From the NCBI GenBank assembly GCA_003166855.1, contig PMUM01000131.1, forward strand, positions 1-32,042: DNA of 32,042 nucleotides. The letters are read 5' to 3'. This DNA is from Acidobacteriaceae bacterium (GTDB lineage: Bacteria; Acidobacteriota; Terriglobia; Terriglobales; Acidobacteriaceae). Numbering within the stretch: the first letter of the stretch is position 1; each line of letters starts with the position of its first letter. A model generated the notes under the pieces. That model did not search any database and was not told where the DNA came from. It worked only from the letters and a program-made list of their open reading frames with translations. Shown in pieces: positions 15,145 through 23,582 of the stretch. The translations under genes and the position numbers were made by a program.

Positions 15145-17811
15145 CTAAACAGTTGAGTGCTCGACGGTGCTGGCCACCTTCGCCGCACCTCGCCCTTCAT
15201 AAGCTTTCCAAAACAGTTCGATGAGTTCTGACATGAGCGGCATGCGTGGATTGGATCGCCACGACGGATCCTCAAACGCAATGCTGGCCAGTTCGGGTAC
15301 CGCTTTTTCGAATTCTTCCCTGGATATCCCAAGTTCGGCGATCGACTGCGGGAATCCCAACTGGTCGAGCAACTGGTCTGTCGCCGCGATCAGGTTCGTT
15401 ACCTTTTCCTCGACAGTGTGCCCACCTAGGCCCAGCAGATCCGCGACTGTCGCATACTTCTTGTGTGCCGTGTATCCCTTGGTGTAAGGCGACGGCATGA
15501 ACTTGGTCGGGACCGCGGCGTTATAAGCAATCACGTGCGGCAGCATCAATGCATTGGCACGTCCGTGCGCAATGCCGAAGCGCGCACCGAAAGCGTGCGC
15601 CAGCGCATGGTTCACCCCTACCGAGGCATTCGAGAACGCCATCGCCGCAATGCACGCCGCATTGTGCATCATGCATCGTGCCTCTTCATCTCGCGGATGC
15701 TCGTAGGCAACCGGCAGGTACTTGAACACGAGCCGGATAGCCTGCATGGCGTTGGAGTCGGTGTAAGGCGAAGCGTAATTCGAAACGCCCGCTTCCAATG
15801 CGTGTGTGAGGCAATCAATCCCGGTATCCGCGGTCAAGCCCTTCGGCATGGACATGACAAACTGCGGATCGACGATAGCCACATCCGGAGTCAGCGAGTA
15901 ATCGGCCAGCGTCACCTTGCGCCCGCTCTCCTTATCCGTCAGCACGGCGAACGGTGTGACTTCGCTGCCAGTCCCGCTGGTGGTGGAAATCGCAATCAGT
16001 CGCGCCCGGTTCACCTTCTCTGTTGGATACTGCACCACCCGCTTGCGCAGATCCAGGAAAGGCGCTGCCAGATATTCCAAGTCGGCCTCCGGCGATTCGT
16101 ACTTGAGTTTCATGATCTTCGCCGCATCGATCACCGACCCTCCACCAAGAGCGATGATCTGATCCGCCTTGTAGAAATTGAGCGCCTCCACGCCCAGAGC
16201 GATGACCTTCACTTCGGGCTCTGCGTCTGGAATCACTTGCACATGCACGTGAGTCTTGGGACAGATGTGGCGCCGAACTATATCGACATGACCGATCTGC
16301 TCCAGGAGGGGACTGGTCACAATAATGGTGGAGAGTGACGGAAACTGGCGCAGATTCTCCACCGCATTCATGTTGAAGTAGATCTGATTCGGAACCCGGA
16401 ACCACATATGGTTTTGTGTCCTCCGAGCCACACGCTTGATATTGAGGTAATGAAAAACGTTTACGTTATCGGTGGTGCTGTTGCCTCCGCCGGTTCCGCA
16501 TCCGAAAGAGAACGTCGGCACCAGATCGTTGTAGACCGCTCCCAGCGCCCCGATCGATCCCGGTGAATTCACGATGATCCGCCCGGCATTGATTACTTCG
16601 CCAAACTTGCGGATGACGTCCTCGTTGCGCGAGAACACAACCGCCGTATGTCCCAAGCCCCCCGCATGGTTTACGTCCACACAGACTCGAAGCGCCTCAG
16701 CGACGGATTTCGCTCGATAGACAGCGAGTACCGGAAACAACTTCTCAACTGACAGTGGATGCTCGCGCCCCACACCTTGGATCGGTGCAATGAGCAGTTT
16801 GGTGTCGGGCTTCACCTTCAGGCCGACAAACCGTGCGATATTGGCGGCCGTCTGGCCGACCGCCATGGGCTGCATGAATCCGGTCTCCGGATCAATCACC
16901 GTGCGCTCGAGCAACTTGGTTTCTTTCTCATTGCAAATGTGCGCGCCCAGTTCGGCGAATTTCTTCAGCACCACGTCATAGATCTCATCGTCGATCACGA
17001 CTGTCTGTTCGGACGCGCAAATCGTCCCGTTGTCGAAGGTCTTGGAAACAATAATGTCCACGACAGCCGTGTTCACGTCTGCCGTTTTCTCCAAATAGAC
17101 AGGCGTGTTCCCTGCCCCCACGCCCAGAGCCGGTTTGCCAGAACTGTATGCGGCTTTCACCACGCCCGGTCCACCCGTGGCGTCGATCAGCCCGATGTCT
17201 TTGTGCTTCATCAGGTATGCGTTGTCCGGAAGGGTAGGCGAGTCCAGGCAGGCAAACACTCCTTCGGGCGCACCGTGCTTCACGGCGGCCTCGTACATGA
17301 TCCGTACCGCTTCTGAGCAGCAATGCCACGCCTTTGGATGAGGACTGAAAATCACGGCGTTCCGCGTCTTGATGGCCATGATGCACTTGAACAAGACGGT
17401 GGAAGTGGGATTCGTAATCGGCGTCAGGGAGAAGAGGACACCGATCGGTTCCGCCATCTCGATCAGGTTGCGTTCCGGAATCTCGCGGATGACGCCCACG
17501 GTGCGTTTGTCCTTGACGTAGTTGTAGACGAACTCGCTGGCCACCATATTTTTGATGACCTTGTCTTCCATTACGCCGAGCCGGGTTTCCTCAACTGCCA
17601 AACGCGCGAGATGTTGCGCTTGTTCCAGGCCAGCCAGGACCATCGGCTTCACGATGCGATCGACATCCTCTTGCGTGAATTGGCTGAAAACGGCGGCGGC
17701 GGTTCGGGCCTGACTGACCAGTCCTTCGAGGTAAGCGATCCGTTCCGCACTCACGCCTTCGACGGCGAGCGGAATTTGAACCCGTTCTTTTACCGCGTCA
17801 GTGACGATCAT
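15145..17811 (-). CDS. adhE: Bifunctional acetaldehyde-CoA/alcohol dehydrogenase AdhE
   Basis: An 888-residue fusion, the usual length of AdhE. The N-terminal CoA-acylating aldehyde dehydrogenase (about 1-450) shows TPITNPTSTV, GVGAGNTPVYLE and the catalytic Cys265 in NGTICASEQ. A linker ending near WFRVPNQIYFN leads into the iron-dependent alcohol dehydrogenase, with the NAD motif LGGGSVIDAAK and metal ligands in DCLTHALEAGVSNYASPYTD and NHALAHAFGARFGIAHGRANA. It reduces acetyl-CoA (perhaps other acyl-CoAs) to the alcohol with two NADH, a fermentative electron sink; AdhE typically forms filaments. The ATG has a GGAGG site 5 bases upstream. It is the first gene of a likely adhE-STAS-wax synthase unit, and a TGTGA-N6-TCACA palindrome lies about 275 bases upstream. 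Confidence 0.95.
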   Translation of the reverse strand: MIVTDAVKERVQIPLAVEGVSAERIAYLEGLVSQARTAAAVFSQFTQEDVDRIVKPMVLAGLEQAQHLARLAVEETRLGVMEDKVIKNMVASEFVYNYVKDKRTVGVIREIPERNLIEMAEPIGVLFSLTPITNPTSTVLFKCIMAIKTRNAVIFSPHPKAWHCCSEAVRIMYEAAVKHGAPEGVFACLDSPTLPDNAYLMKHKDIGLIDATGGPGVVKAAYSSGKPALGVGAGNTPVYLEKTADVNTAVVDIIVSKTFDNGTICASEQTVVIDDEIYDVVLKKFAELGAHICNEKETKLLERTVIDPETGFMQPMAVGQTAANIARFVGLKVKPDTKLLIAPIQGVGREHPLSVEKLFPVLAVYRAKSVAEALRVCVDVNHAGGLGHTAVVFSRNEDVIRKFGEVINAGRIIVNSPGSIGALGAVYNDLVPTFSFGCGTGGGNSTTDNVNVFHYLNIKRVARRTQNHMWFRVPNQIYFNMNAVENLRQFPSLSTIIVTSPLLEQIGHVDIVRRHICPKTHVHVQVIPDAEPEVKVIALGVEALNFYKADQIIALGGGSVIDAAKIMKLKYESPEADLEYLAAPFLDLRKRVVQYPTEKVNRARLIAISTTSGTGSEVTPFAVLTDKESGRKVTLADYSLTPDVAIVDPQFVMSMPKGLTADTGIDCLTHALEAGVSNYASPYTDSNAMQAIRLVFKYLPVAYEHPRDEEARCMMHNAACIAAMAFSNASVGVNHALAHAFGARFGIAHGRANALMLPHVIAYNAAVPTKFMPSPYTKGYTAHKKYATVADLLGLGGHTVEEKVTNLIAATDQLLDQLGFPQSIAELGISREEFEKAVPELASIAFEDPSWRSNPRMPLMSELIELFWKAYEGRGAAKVASTVEHSTV

Positions 17812-18155
17812 CGCTTCCTCCGTTGCGCCAGGAGCCGTCGCAAGAATACGTATGGCTGGATAACATCAGCCGGATAAGAGTTCTGAGTCGGGACCTACCG
17901 CTTCTGCCGCCCGCACGAATCGCTCGATCGCATGGGGAATGGAACCATCGTGGGATTCGCGTCAGGTGTGAGAACAACTTCGGAGGTGTCGGCTGTCTGG
18001 GATCCGGGGGGCACTGTGATTCAGCCTCGTCCCAAAGTAGAACTCCCAGAATGGGCGTGGTCAGCAACCACTGTCACGTGGGGCTGTGACGAACGTCACA
18101 CGGTTTTCTCGGGCAGAAACACTACGGCACGGGCCTCGCAAGCCTTCCCGCGCCT
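17812..18155. other. Intergenic region upstream of adhE (344 bases)
   Basis: No convincing gene is seen here. It holds the adhE ribosome site (17817-17821), a GGCTG-N8-CAGCC inverted repeat (about 17864-17881) with two nearby GGATAA copies, and the TGTGACGAACGTCACA palindrome at 18085-18100. No convincing -35/-10 pair for adhE was identified by eye. Confidence 0.5.
18085..18100. promoter_or_regulatory. TGTGA-N6-TCACA palindrome, CRP/FNR- or Rex-like site
   Basis: TGTGACGAACGTCACA has perfect 7-base arms around AA and exactly fits the CRP-type consensus TGTGA-N6-TCACA. The Rex redox repressor, a common regulator of adhE, uses a similar core but with A/T-rich flanks. It lies about 275 bases upstream of the adhE start and 55 bases before the 3' end of the GMC oxidoreductase gene, so adhE is the likely target. 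The regulator is not encoded in the window. Confidence 0.5.
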
Positions 18156-19847
18156 TCACCGGGCGAGGGAACGCGTGGCCGGCGAACTGGCAGCCACGTC
18201 GTTCCACTGCGTCTCTCTCGCAGTAGGAATCAGACTCATCGCGCGCTCTGCTAGCGCAGTAATCGTCAGGCTCGGATTGACTCCGAGATTACTGGCCAGC
18301 ACCGAGCCGTCGCAGATGTACATATTGCAATAGCCAAAGACCCGATGGCGATGGTCGACTACGCCGTGTTCCGGTGAATCGGCGATGACGCACCCTCCAA
18401 TGCAGTGCGCGGTACCGGGAATGTCAAACAGAATTTCGGGCAGCATGCTCATCGCAGTGCCGCCCGCGACATCGGCGAATTTTCGGGCAAACTCGTTGGC
18501 CTTTGGAATGTAGGTTGGCACCTTATCCCCGCGGCTCACCAGAGTCTTCGAGAACGGCCAGAACCACGGCCGTTGCCACCGCATCTCGATATGTCCCTCA
18601 ACCGCTTGCATGCAGAGGAGAATCGTAGCCTCACGCGCCCAGTCCCAGATTCGAAACAGACGTAGAGTCTTGACCGGGTGCAGCAGCAGAGAGCTCACGG
18701 TATTCTTCGCCCACAGCCCAATGCGCAGCAAGCCAGGGCGGCCGTCGGTGAGCATCGTGGTGAGCAAACCCATCGTGTCCGAACCTTTTGGATACCGCAC
18801 GACCTCAACGTGCGTATGTTCGTCGATGTAGATGCCGGAGCCGATTGCGATGCCCTGCGACAAATCCTCAGCACACCTGGGCACGCGCGCGCCGATGATC
18901 GATTCCGAGTTCGTGCGTACATGTTTGCCCAGTCGATCACTGATGCGCGGCAGCGAGCCGTTGTCCTTGAGCCGAAAGAGCAACTCCATCGTGCCGAGTG
19001 ACGACGCGGAGAACACTACTGCGCGACTAGTGAGCGTCCGCGGTGGCTGTGACATCCAGGCCATTGAATTCTCGGTATATACTGCGTACCCGGAACTCCC
19101 ATCGCCCGCACCCTGTAGCGGTTTCACGTTCACCACTTTCGTTTCCGGAATCACCACAGCCCCGTAATTTTCTGCCAAGTATAGATAGTTGAGATCCAGC
19201 GTGTTCTTCGCGCCGTACCGGCAGCCCATCATGCAACCACCGCAGCCGGTGCAGGTCGTTCGGGGCGGACCTTCCCCGCCAAAGAATGGATCCGGCACTG
19301 TCTGATTCTGTGTTCCTCCCTCGGCGGCCTGGAAAATACCCACACGCGTCGGGTAGAAGGTATGGCCAATGCCTGCTACTTCTCCGGTTCTGTTCAGGAG
19401 TTGATCGGCGGGCCCGAGGATCTTGTTTTGTGTGACCCCCAGCATGCGCGACGCCGTCTGATAATGGCGAAGCATCTCCGTCTTCCAGTCGGTCAAACCA
19501 GCCCATGATCCGGTTTGCCAGACTTTGTCCGGCGGAGGAAGCAGAGTGGCTGCATACGTGATCGATCCTCCACCAACGGCACAGCCGTGGAAGATCGTGG
19601 CATGCCGGAAGAAGCGCATGTTGAAGAAGCCGCGCAGGCCGACCTTCGGCCGCCAGAACCAGCGGTGAATCGACCAACTCGTGCGCGGAAAAGAAAGGGG
19701 CGCCCAGCGGCGCCCCATCTCAATCACGGCAACCCGATAGCCCTTCTCCACGAGTCGAAGGGCGGAAACACTGCCTCCGAAACCCGATCCGATCACAATG
19801 AAGTCGAAGTCGAAGTCGAAATCGAATTTGGGGCTACGGGTTGCCAT
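18156..19847 (-). CDS. GMC family oxidoreductase with ferredoxin-like cysteine motif
   Basis: A 563-residue FAD enzyme. The dinucleotide motif is VIGSGFGGSVSA (18-29) with Glu43 closing the strand; the GMC signature region includes HGCAVGGGSITYAA. A CX2CX2CX3C motif (Cys199, 202, 205, 209 in CTGCGGCMMGC) followed by RYGAKNTLDLNYL looks like a [4Fe-4S] ligand set. The C-terminal block DGSVLASNLGVNPSLTITALAERA is the usual GMC end. Overall it resembles cholesterol oxidase/fatty alcohol oxidase-like proteins; the substrate is unknown. The N-terminus has an FDFDFDFDF run encoded by a four-unit AAGTCG-type hexamer repeat. It starts 39 bases after the acyl-CoA dehydrogenase gene, so the two are probably co-transcribed. 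Confidence 0.85.
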   Translation of the reverse strand: MATRSPKFDFDFDFDFIVIGSGFGGSVSALRLVEKGYRVAVIEMGRRWAPLSFPRTSWSIHRWFWRPKVGLRGFFNMRFFRHATIFHGCAVGGGSITYAATLLPPPDKVWQTGSWAGLTDWKTEMLRHYQTASRMLGVTQNKILGPADQLLNRTGEVAGIGHTFYPTRVGIFQAAEGGTQNQTVPDPFFGGEGPPRTTCTGCGGCMMGCRYGAKNTLDLNYLYLAENYGAVVIPETKVVNVKPLQGAGDGSSGYAVYTENSMAWMSQPPRTLTSRAVVFSASSLGTMELLFRLKDNGSLPRISDRLGKHVRTNSESIIGARVPRCAEDLSQGIAIGSGIYIDEHTHVEVVRYPKGSDTMGLLTTMLTDGRPGLLRIGLWAKNTVSSLLLHPVKTLRLFRIWDWAREATILLCMQAVEGHIEMRWQRPWFWPFSKTLVSRGDKVPTYIPKANEFARKFADVAGGTAMSMLPEILFDIPGTAHCIGGCVIADSPEHGVVDHRHRVFGYCNMYICDGSVLASNLGVNPSLTITALAERAMSLIPTARETQWNDVAASSPATRSLAR

Positions 19848-19886
19848 ACAGCACCATCCTCGCGGTCCGGTTAGACGACGCGAAGC

Positions 19887-21680
19887 TTAAGCAACAACAT
19901 ACTTCCCGGTTTCAATGACCTTCTGAGCGATGGCCTGCCGCAGCGCCACCGTGTTGAACGGCTCGTACTTGCACAGCCGCCTCAGAATCGCCAACTGCGA
20001 GCGCAACATGTCTCCCTCGGCACACGCGGCAATCACCATCCTCGACGCGCTTTCGATTTTCTCCATCGCACCCGAAATGTAGACGCGGGCCATGGCAATA
20101 CTATGCGCACAGCCCGCTTCGCCGTGCTGCGCGGCCAGTTTCTGCGCACGTAGCACGGCGGACTCCATGGCATAGGTTTCGATCGTCATGTTGGCGATCG
20201 CGCCCATAATCTCCTGTTGATCCTGGATCGCCTGCATGTATTTCTGAGTGGCAATACCGGCGGCGAACAGGCCAATTTTTTTAGCCGTGGCAACCAGCTT
20301 CCGCTCTTGGGCCAGAAGCCTCTCCTCGACCTCGTCAGACGTTCCAGACAGCACTTCATCCATCAACTTCTTGATCGCGGCCATCAACGGAAGTTGTCCA
20401 GACATGGCCCGTTTCAGCAAAAAGCCGGTGATAAGCAGGCGGTTGATCTCGTTCGTGCCTTCGAAGATCCGGTTCACGCGCACATCCCGGTAGTTGCGTT
20501 CGGCAGGATATTCCTCGACAAATCCGTACCCACCGTAGATCTGTACCGATTCATCGACGACATAGTCGATGAACTCCGATCCCCAAACTTTGAGGATCGA
20601 ACACTCGACGGCGTATTCGTCGATCACCTTGCGCACCTGCGCCATGTCTTCGTGCTGTTCCCCGAGTTGCGCAATGGCTGCATCCATCATGCCGACGGTG
20701 CGATATGCCATTGCCTCGCCAGTGAAGATGCCCGCCGCCATGTTCGCGATCTTCTCGCGAATCAACCCGAAATCAGCAATCACTTTCCCGAACGCCTTGC
20801 GCTGCTTGGCATACGCAATCGCGCTCTCGATGCAGTTGCGCGCCGAGCCGACGCATCCCGCACCTAGCTTGAACCGCCCGACGTTCAGGACATTGAATGC
20901 AATGTGGTGTCCTTTGCCGATCTCTCCGAGCACGTTCCCAACCGGAACCTGGCAGTCGTTGAGAATCAGAGGACACGTTGAAGATCCCCGGATCCCCATC
21001 TTGTGTTCCTCGGCACCCACCGAAAAGCCGGGGAACCCGCGCTCGATGATGAACGCCGTGAACTTATCCCCGCTGACTTTGGCAAACACGATGAACAGAT
21101 CGGCGAAACCTGCATTCGTGATCCACATTTTTTCGCCGTTCAGCAGGTAGTGCTTGCCGTCAGCGGACAGCTTCGCCTGCGTGCGGCAATTCAAAGCATC
21201 CGACCCGGACGATGACTCCGACAGCGCGTACGCGCCGACGGTCTCCCCGCTGGCCAGTCCCGGCAGATATTTCTTCTTCTGCTCTTCCGTACCGAAGTAA
21301 ACGATGGGAAGCGTGCCAATGCAGGTGTGGGCGCCCCAGGTTGTGCTGAAGCCGCCGTACTTCGCGATCCGGTCGGCGATGATCGCGGAAGTCACCTTAT
21401 CCATCTCCATGCCGCCGTATTGCTCGGGCACGTCCACACCGCTCAACCCGAGTTCTCCGGCCTTCTTCACCAGTTCACGGACAATAGCGAAGTTCTTGTG
21501 CTCCATATTCTCGATATTGGGCACAATTTCCTTGTTCGCGAATTCTTCCGCGGTTTGCGCGATGAGCAGGTGCTGCTCGCTGAAATCTTCTGGAGTGAAA
21601 ACTTCCTCCGGCGCCCGCTCCTCGATCAGGAAGCTGCCGCCGCGGATCTTGCTACCCGGTACTGCGGTCACCGTAGCCAT
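19887..21680 (-). CDS. Acyl-CoA dehydrogenase with C-terminal extension (VLCAD/ACAD9-like)
   Basis: A 597-residue flavoenzyme, longer than the usual 380 residues because of a helical C-terminal extension of about 180 residues. Motifs are YALSESSSGSDA (151-162), the FAD/substrate segment WITNAGFADLF, and IQIYGGYGF-type (here VQIYGGYGFVEEYPAERNYRD). IFEGTNEINR carries the likely catalytic Glu407, as in very-long-chain enzymes. It catalyses the first dehydrogenation of acyl-CoA beta-oxidation, passing electrons to ETF. A GAGG-rich ribosome site precedes the ATG, and the GMC oxidoreductase gene follows. No ETF or thiolase gene is seen here. Confidence 0.92.
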   Translation of the reverse strand: MATVTAVPGSKIRGGSFLIEERAPEEVFTPEDFSEQHLLIAQTAEEFANKEIVPNIENMEHKNFAIVRELVKKAGELGLSGVDVPEQYGGMEMDKVTSAIIADRIAKYGGFSTTWGAHTCIGTLPIVYFGTEEQKKKYLPGLASGETVGAYALSESSSGSDALNCRTQAKLSADGKHYLLNGEKMWITNAGFADLFIVFAKVSGDKFTAFIIERGFPGFSVGAEEHKMGIRGSSTCPLILNDCQVPVGNVLGEIGKGHHIAFNVLNVGRFKLGAGCVGSARNCIESAIAYAKQRKAFGKVIADFGLIREKIANMAAGIFTGEAMAYRTVGMMDAAIAQLGEQHEDMAQVRKVIDEYAVECSILKVWGSEFIDYVVDESVQIYGGYGFVEEYPAERNYRDVRVNRIFEGTNEINRLLITGFLLKRAMSGQLPLMAAIKKLMDEVLSGTSDEVEERLLAQERKLVATAKKIGLFAAGIATQKYMQAIQDQQEIMGAIANMTIETYAMESAVLRAQKLAAQHGEAGCAHSIAMARVYISGAMEKIESASRMVIAACAEGDMLRSQLAILRRLCKYEPFNTVALRQAIAQKVIETGKYVVA

Positions 21681-21812
21681 ATTCCCTCTCCCTCAAAATA
21701 TTTGATTCGTGGGTTTCGGTTCAGCTCAGGACACAAACGTAAGTCGGCAGCAGCGGGGTTTTCATACCTGGCCGCCGACCCTCGCCTCCCGAGGTCGAGC
21801 GAAATGGCGCCC

Positions 21813-21835
21813 TCGGGCGAGAGCTTCTCGCCCGA
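21813..21835 (-). terminator. Strong stem-loop after the first phasin gene
   Basis: A perfect 10-base stem TCGGGCGAGA / TCTCGCCCGA with a 3-base loop lies 50 bases after the phasin stop and 133 bases before the acyl-CoA dehydrogenase start. On the minus strand it is followed only by a short ATTT, so it is a terminator-like hairpin without a good T tract. Confidence 0.45.
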
Positions 21836-21885
21836 AGACGCATAGGCATTGACCAGAACACGCTTAACGCAGACAGATCCGTCCC

Positions 21886-22800
21886 TCAGGCTGCGGCTGC
21901 TGCCGCCTTTTTCCCCGGCCTGCGGGTATGATGCTCCGCCTTCGCACTGGCCTTCGCTCCATTCGGCGCCTTCACCATCACATCCATCAATGCCTTCTGG
22001 GCATCGACGTAGCTCTTCACCGCCTCCCGCGTAAGTTCGCTCACGGGAAGAAACGGAAATGGCTTCAGCAGTTCCAGCGTCTTGCCAGCAGTTTTCACAC
22101 CGGTATTCATCTGCCGCCCCGCAACGTCCACCAGCCGCTTCTGCGCTTCCAGGAATGCATCCGTGGCTTTGCGTGCGAGTTCCGGCAACTCAGTCTTCTT
22201 TGTTTTCTTTCCAGCGTGACTGTGTTTGCCGCCGGTCGCCCTTGCCGTCTCATCCGCGAGGACGTCCATGAACTTCTTCTGTGCCTTGACGAAGTTCTCC
22301 ATGCTCTCGCGAGCGAGATCCACCACATGCTCCGGCTGGTACGGCTTGCCGGCCTTGGCGGACTCGACCCAGGCATGCGTCTGCTTGCCGGCGATCTTCA
22401 GATACTCTTCCTGCATCTCGATGAAGGTCTCCACGCTGCGCCGCAGCAGATCGGTCATCGCATGTGCCGCAGGCCAGTCTCCCATCCGTTCTTCCACGCC
22501 CGTAATCAGGAGTTCATTCTGTTGTTTGCCCAGTTCGAGTAGAACCCGTTGTCCCTCGAAAAAGTTCGCGAGGCCATCCTCGGCAATCTCGCCCAGGATC
22601 GCGGTCGGAGAATGATGCGGGTCCGAGAGTTGCTGCCGTACGGCGTGCATCACACTTGCATTCTGCCGCATGGCCAGGTCGATGAGGATACGTTGTGTCG
22701 CAAATAGTGTTTGCGCCCCTTGTTGCGCCCAACCCGAAAGCAGAGAGAACGTCGACGACTCTTTCGGATGAGTGGATTCATGCCTTATTGCCGCTGCCAT
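21886..22800 (-). CDS. Phasin-like granule protein with six ~46-residue repeats
   Basis: A 304-residue, mostly helical protein ending in a Lys/Ala-rich tail. It contains six copies of a motif like F-x-x-A-Q-[KR]-x-[LF]-[LM]-[DE]-[LV]-x-x-x-Q, with the central Gln at 36, 84, 130, 174, 220 and 268. The last four begin FIEMQEEYLKIAGKQ, FVKAQKKFMDVLADE, FLEAQKRLVDVAGRQ and YVDAQKALMDVM. This AQKxxLD pattern is that of phasins, the amphipathic coat proteins of polyhydroxyalkanoate granules, here in tandem. The frame is open to 22911, but the ATG at 22800 has AGGAGG 6 bases upstream and lies after a promoter and a PhaR-like operator, so that start is firm. It is divergent from phaR and paralogous to the gene at 27184-27939. 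The granule role is inferred. Confidence 0.8.
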   Translation of the reverse strand: MAAAIRHESTHPKESSTFSLLSGWAQQGAQTLFATQRILIDLAMRQNASVMHAVRQQLSDPHHSPTAILGEIAEDGLANFFEGQRVLLELGKQQNELLITGVEERMGDWPAAHAMTDLLRRSVETFIEMQEEYLKIAGKQTHAWVESAKAGKPYQPEHVVDLARESMENFVKAQKKFMDVLADETARATGGKHSHAGKKTKKTELPELARKATDAFLEAQKRLVDVAGRQMNTGVKTAGKTLELLKPFPFLPVSELTREAVKSYVDAQKALMDVMVKAPNGAKASAKAEHHTRRPGKKAAAAAA

Positions 22801-22814
22801 AAAACGCCTCCTAT

Positions 22815-22829
22815 TGCTGCATTGCAGCA
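22815..22829. promoter_or_regulatory. PhaR-type operator at the first phasin gene
   Basis: TGCTGCATTGCAGCA is a perfect inverted repeat (TGCTGC/GCAGCA) with an ATT centre. It matches CTGC-N3-GCAG, the site described for PhaR of Paracoccus. It lies between the -10 box and the ribosome site of the phasin gene, where bound repressor would block transcription. The identical 15-mer occurs at 27951-27965. Confidence 0.8.
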
Positions 22830-22837
22830 TCAGCCAA

Positions 22838-22866
22838 ACTATACGAAGGGAAGGGTCTTGTGTCAA
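22838..22866 (-). promoter_or_regulatory. Sigma-70 type promoter of the first phasin gene
   Basis: On the minus strand TTGACA (22861-22866) and TATAGT (22838-22843) are separated by 17 bases, a near-consensus promoter, followed by the PhaR-type operator and the phasin ribosome site. Confidence 0.8.
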
Positions 22867-22881
22867 GATATTCCTGCATCC

Positions 22882-22896
22882 TTGTGCACGGCAGCA
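22882..22896. promoter_or_regulatory. Degenerate PhaR-type site before phaR
   Basis: TTGTGCACGGCAGCA matches 11 of 15 positions of the phasin operator and ends 14 bases before the phaR ATG. It could mediate autoregulation, as known for PhaR elsewhere, but the left half-site is poor. Confidence 0.3.
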
Positions 22897-22910
22897 TGGG
22901 GCAGCGTCCA

Positions 22911-23438
22911 ATGAAACCCTCCACCATTCTCATCAAGAAATACGGCAATCGCCGGTTGTACGACACCACCAGCAGCCGTTACGTGAACCTCGACGATCTG
23001 GCCGCTCACATTCGCGCGGGCCGCGAGGTCAAAGTCGTCGACGCCAAGACCGGGCAGGATCTAACCCGCGTCCTGTTGACCCAGGTCATCACCGAAGACG
23101 CCAAGGACAGGCCCACGGGCTTGCCCCTTGAACTGCTGCGGCAACTGATCATCGCCTCCGATGAGGTGCGGCAGGAATTTCTCATGTGGTATCTAAAGTC
23201 CGCGTTCGACACCTATGAAAAAGTGCAGGACGCCGTGCAGAACCGCTTGAGCGAAGTGCAGTCCGCCATTCTCTCGCCCGTTGATATGATGAAACGCTTT
23301 CTGGGAACCACTGTGTCTCCCCCTTCGCGCACGGACTCGGAGCCGGAGGTTGAGGCCCTGCGGAAGCGGGTGGCGGAACTCGAAGCTCGCCTGAAAAAGC
23401 CCGCGCCGCCAAAACGCCGTCCCCGCAAGAAGCGCTAA
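22911..23438 (+). CDS. phaR: Polyhydroxyalkanoate synthesis regulator PhaR
   Basis: A 175-residue protein whose N-terminus ILIKKYGNRRLYDTTSSRYVNLDDL (about 6-30) is the hallmark of the PhaR/PhbF DNA-binding domain. The second conserved segment (about 70-130: LPLELLRQLIIASDEVRQEFLMWYLKSAFDTYEKVQ) is followed by a short coiled coil (EVEALRKRVAELEARLKK) and a basic tail. PhaR represses phasin genes when granule surface is absent and is titrated away by binding granules. The frame is open back to a GTG at 22860, but the ATG at 22911 starts just before the conserved domain. It is divergent from a phasin gene with a PhaR-type operator between. The family call is firm; local targets are inferred from the operators. 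Confidence 0.92.
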   Translation: MKPSTILIKKYGNRRLYDTTSSRYVNLDDLAAHIRAGREVKVVDAKTGQDLTRVLLTQVITEDAKDRPTGLPLELLRQLIIASDEVRQEFLMWYLKSAFDTYEKVQDAVQNRLSEVQSAILSPVDMMKRFLGTTVSPPSRTDSEPEVEALRKRVAELEARLKKPAPPKRRPRKKR

Positions 23439-23488
23439 GCTTGCAGAATTTTGCACACAAATATTGGATCCTCACTCAGAAATCCCTC

Positions 23489-23517
23489 TTGGACAGGTAA
23501 ACCTCCCGGGGTATACT
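23489..23517 (+). promoter_or_regulatory. Promoter of the alpha/beta hydrolase gene
   Basis: TTGGAC (23489-23494) and TATACT (23512-23517) are spaced by 17 bases, a good sigma-70 type promoter. It lies 66 bases before the TTG start of the hydrolase, so the gene can be transcribed separately from phaR. Confidence 0.65.
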
Positions 23518-23531
23518 TTTGCAGTGCAGCA
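23517..23531. promoter_or_regulatory. PhaR-type operator over the hydrolase transcription start
   Basis: TTTTGCAGTGCAGCA matches 12 of 15 positions of the two phasin operators, with an intact GCAGCA right half. It begins at the last base of the -10 box, so it would cover the transcription start. Confidence 0.55.
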
Positions 23532-23582
23532 TTCGCCCTTTCCGCGCCTCGACGCGCCGATCGGGCAGACCCAGGGACGAAC

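Noticed and set aside
19801-19824. Four-unit AAGTCG-type hexamer repeat giving FDFDFDF at the start of the GMC oxidoreductase
   Set aside because: Unit length is a multiple of three, so no phase-variable frame change is possible; probably a benign low-complexity N-terminus.
23451-23582. Longer N-terminus for the alpha/beta hydrolase
   Set aside because: It would place a near-consensus promoter and an operator inside the coding region and has no protein-like features; the TTG at 23583 has a ribosome site.
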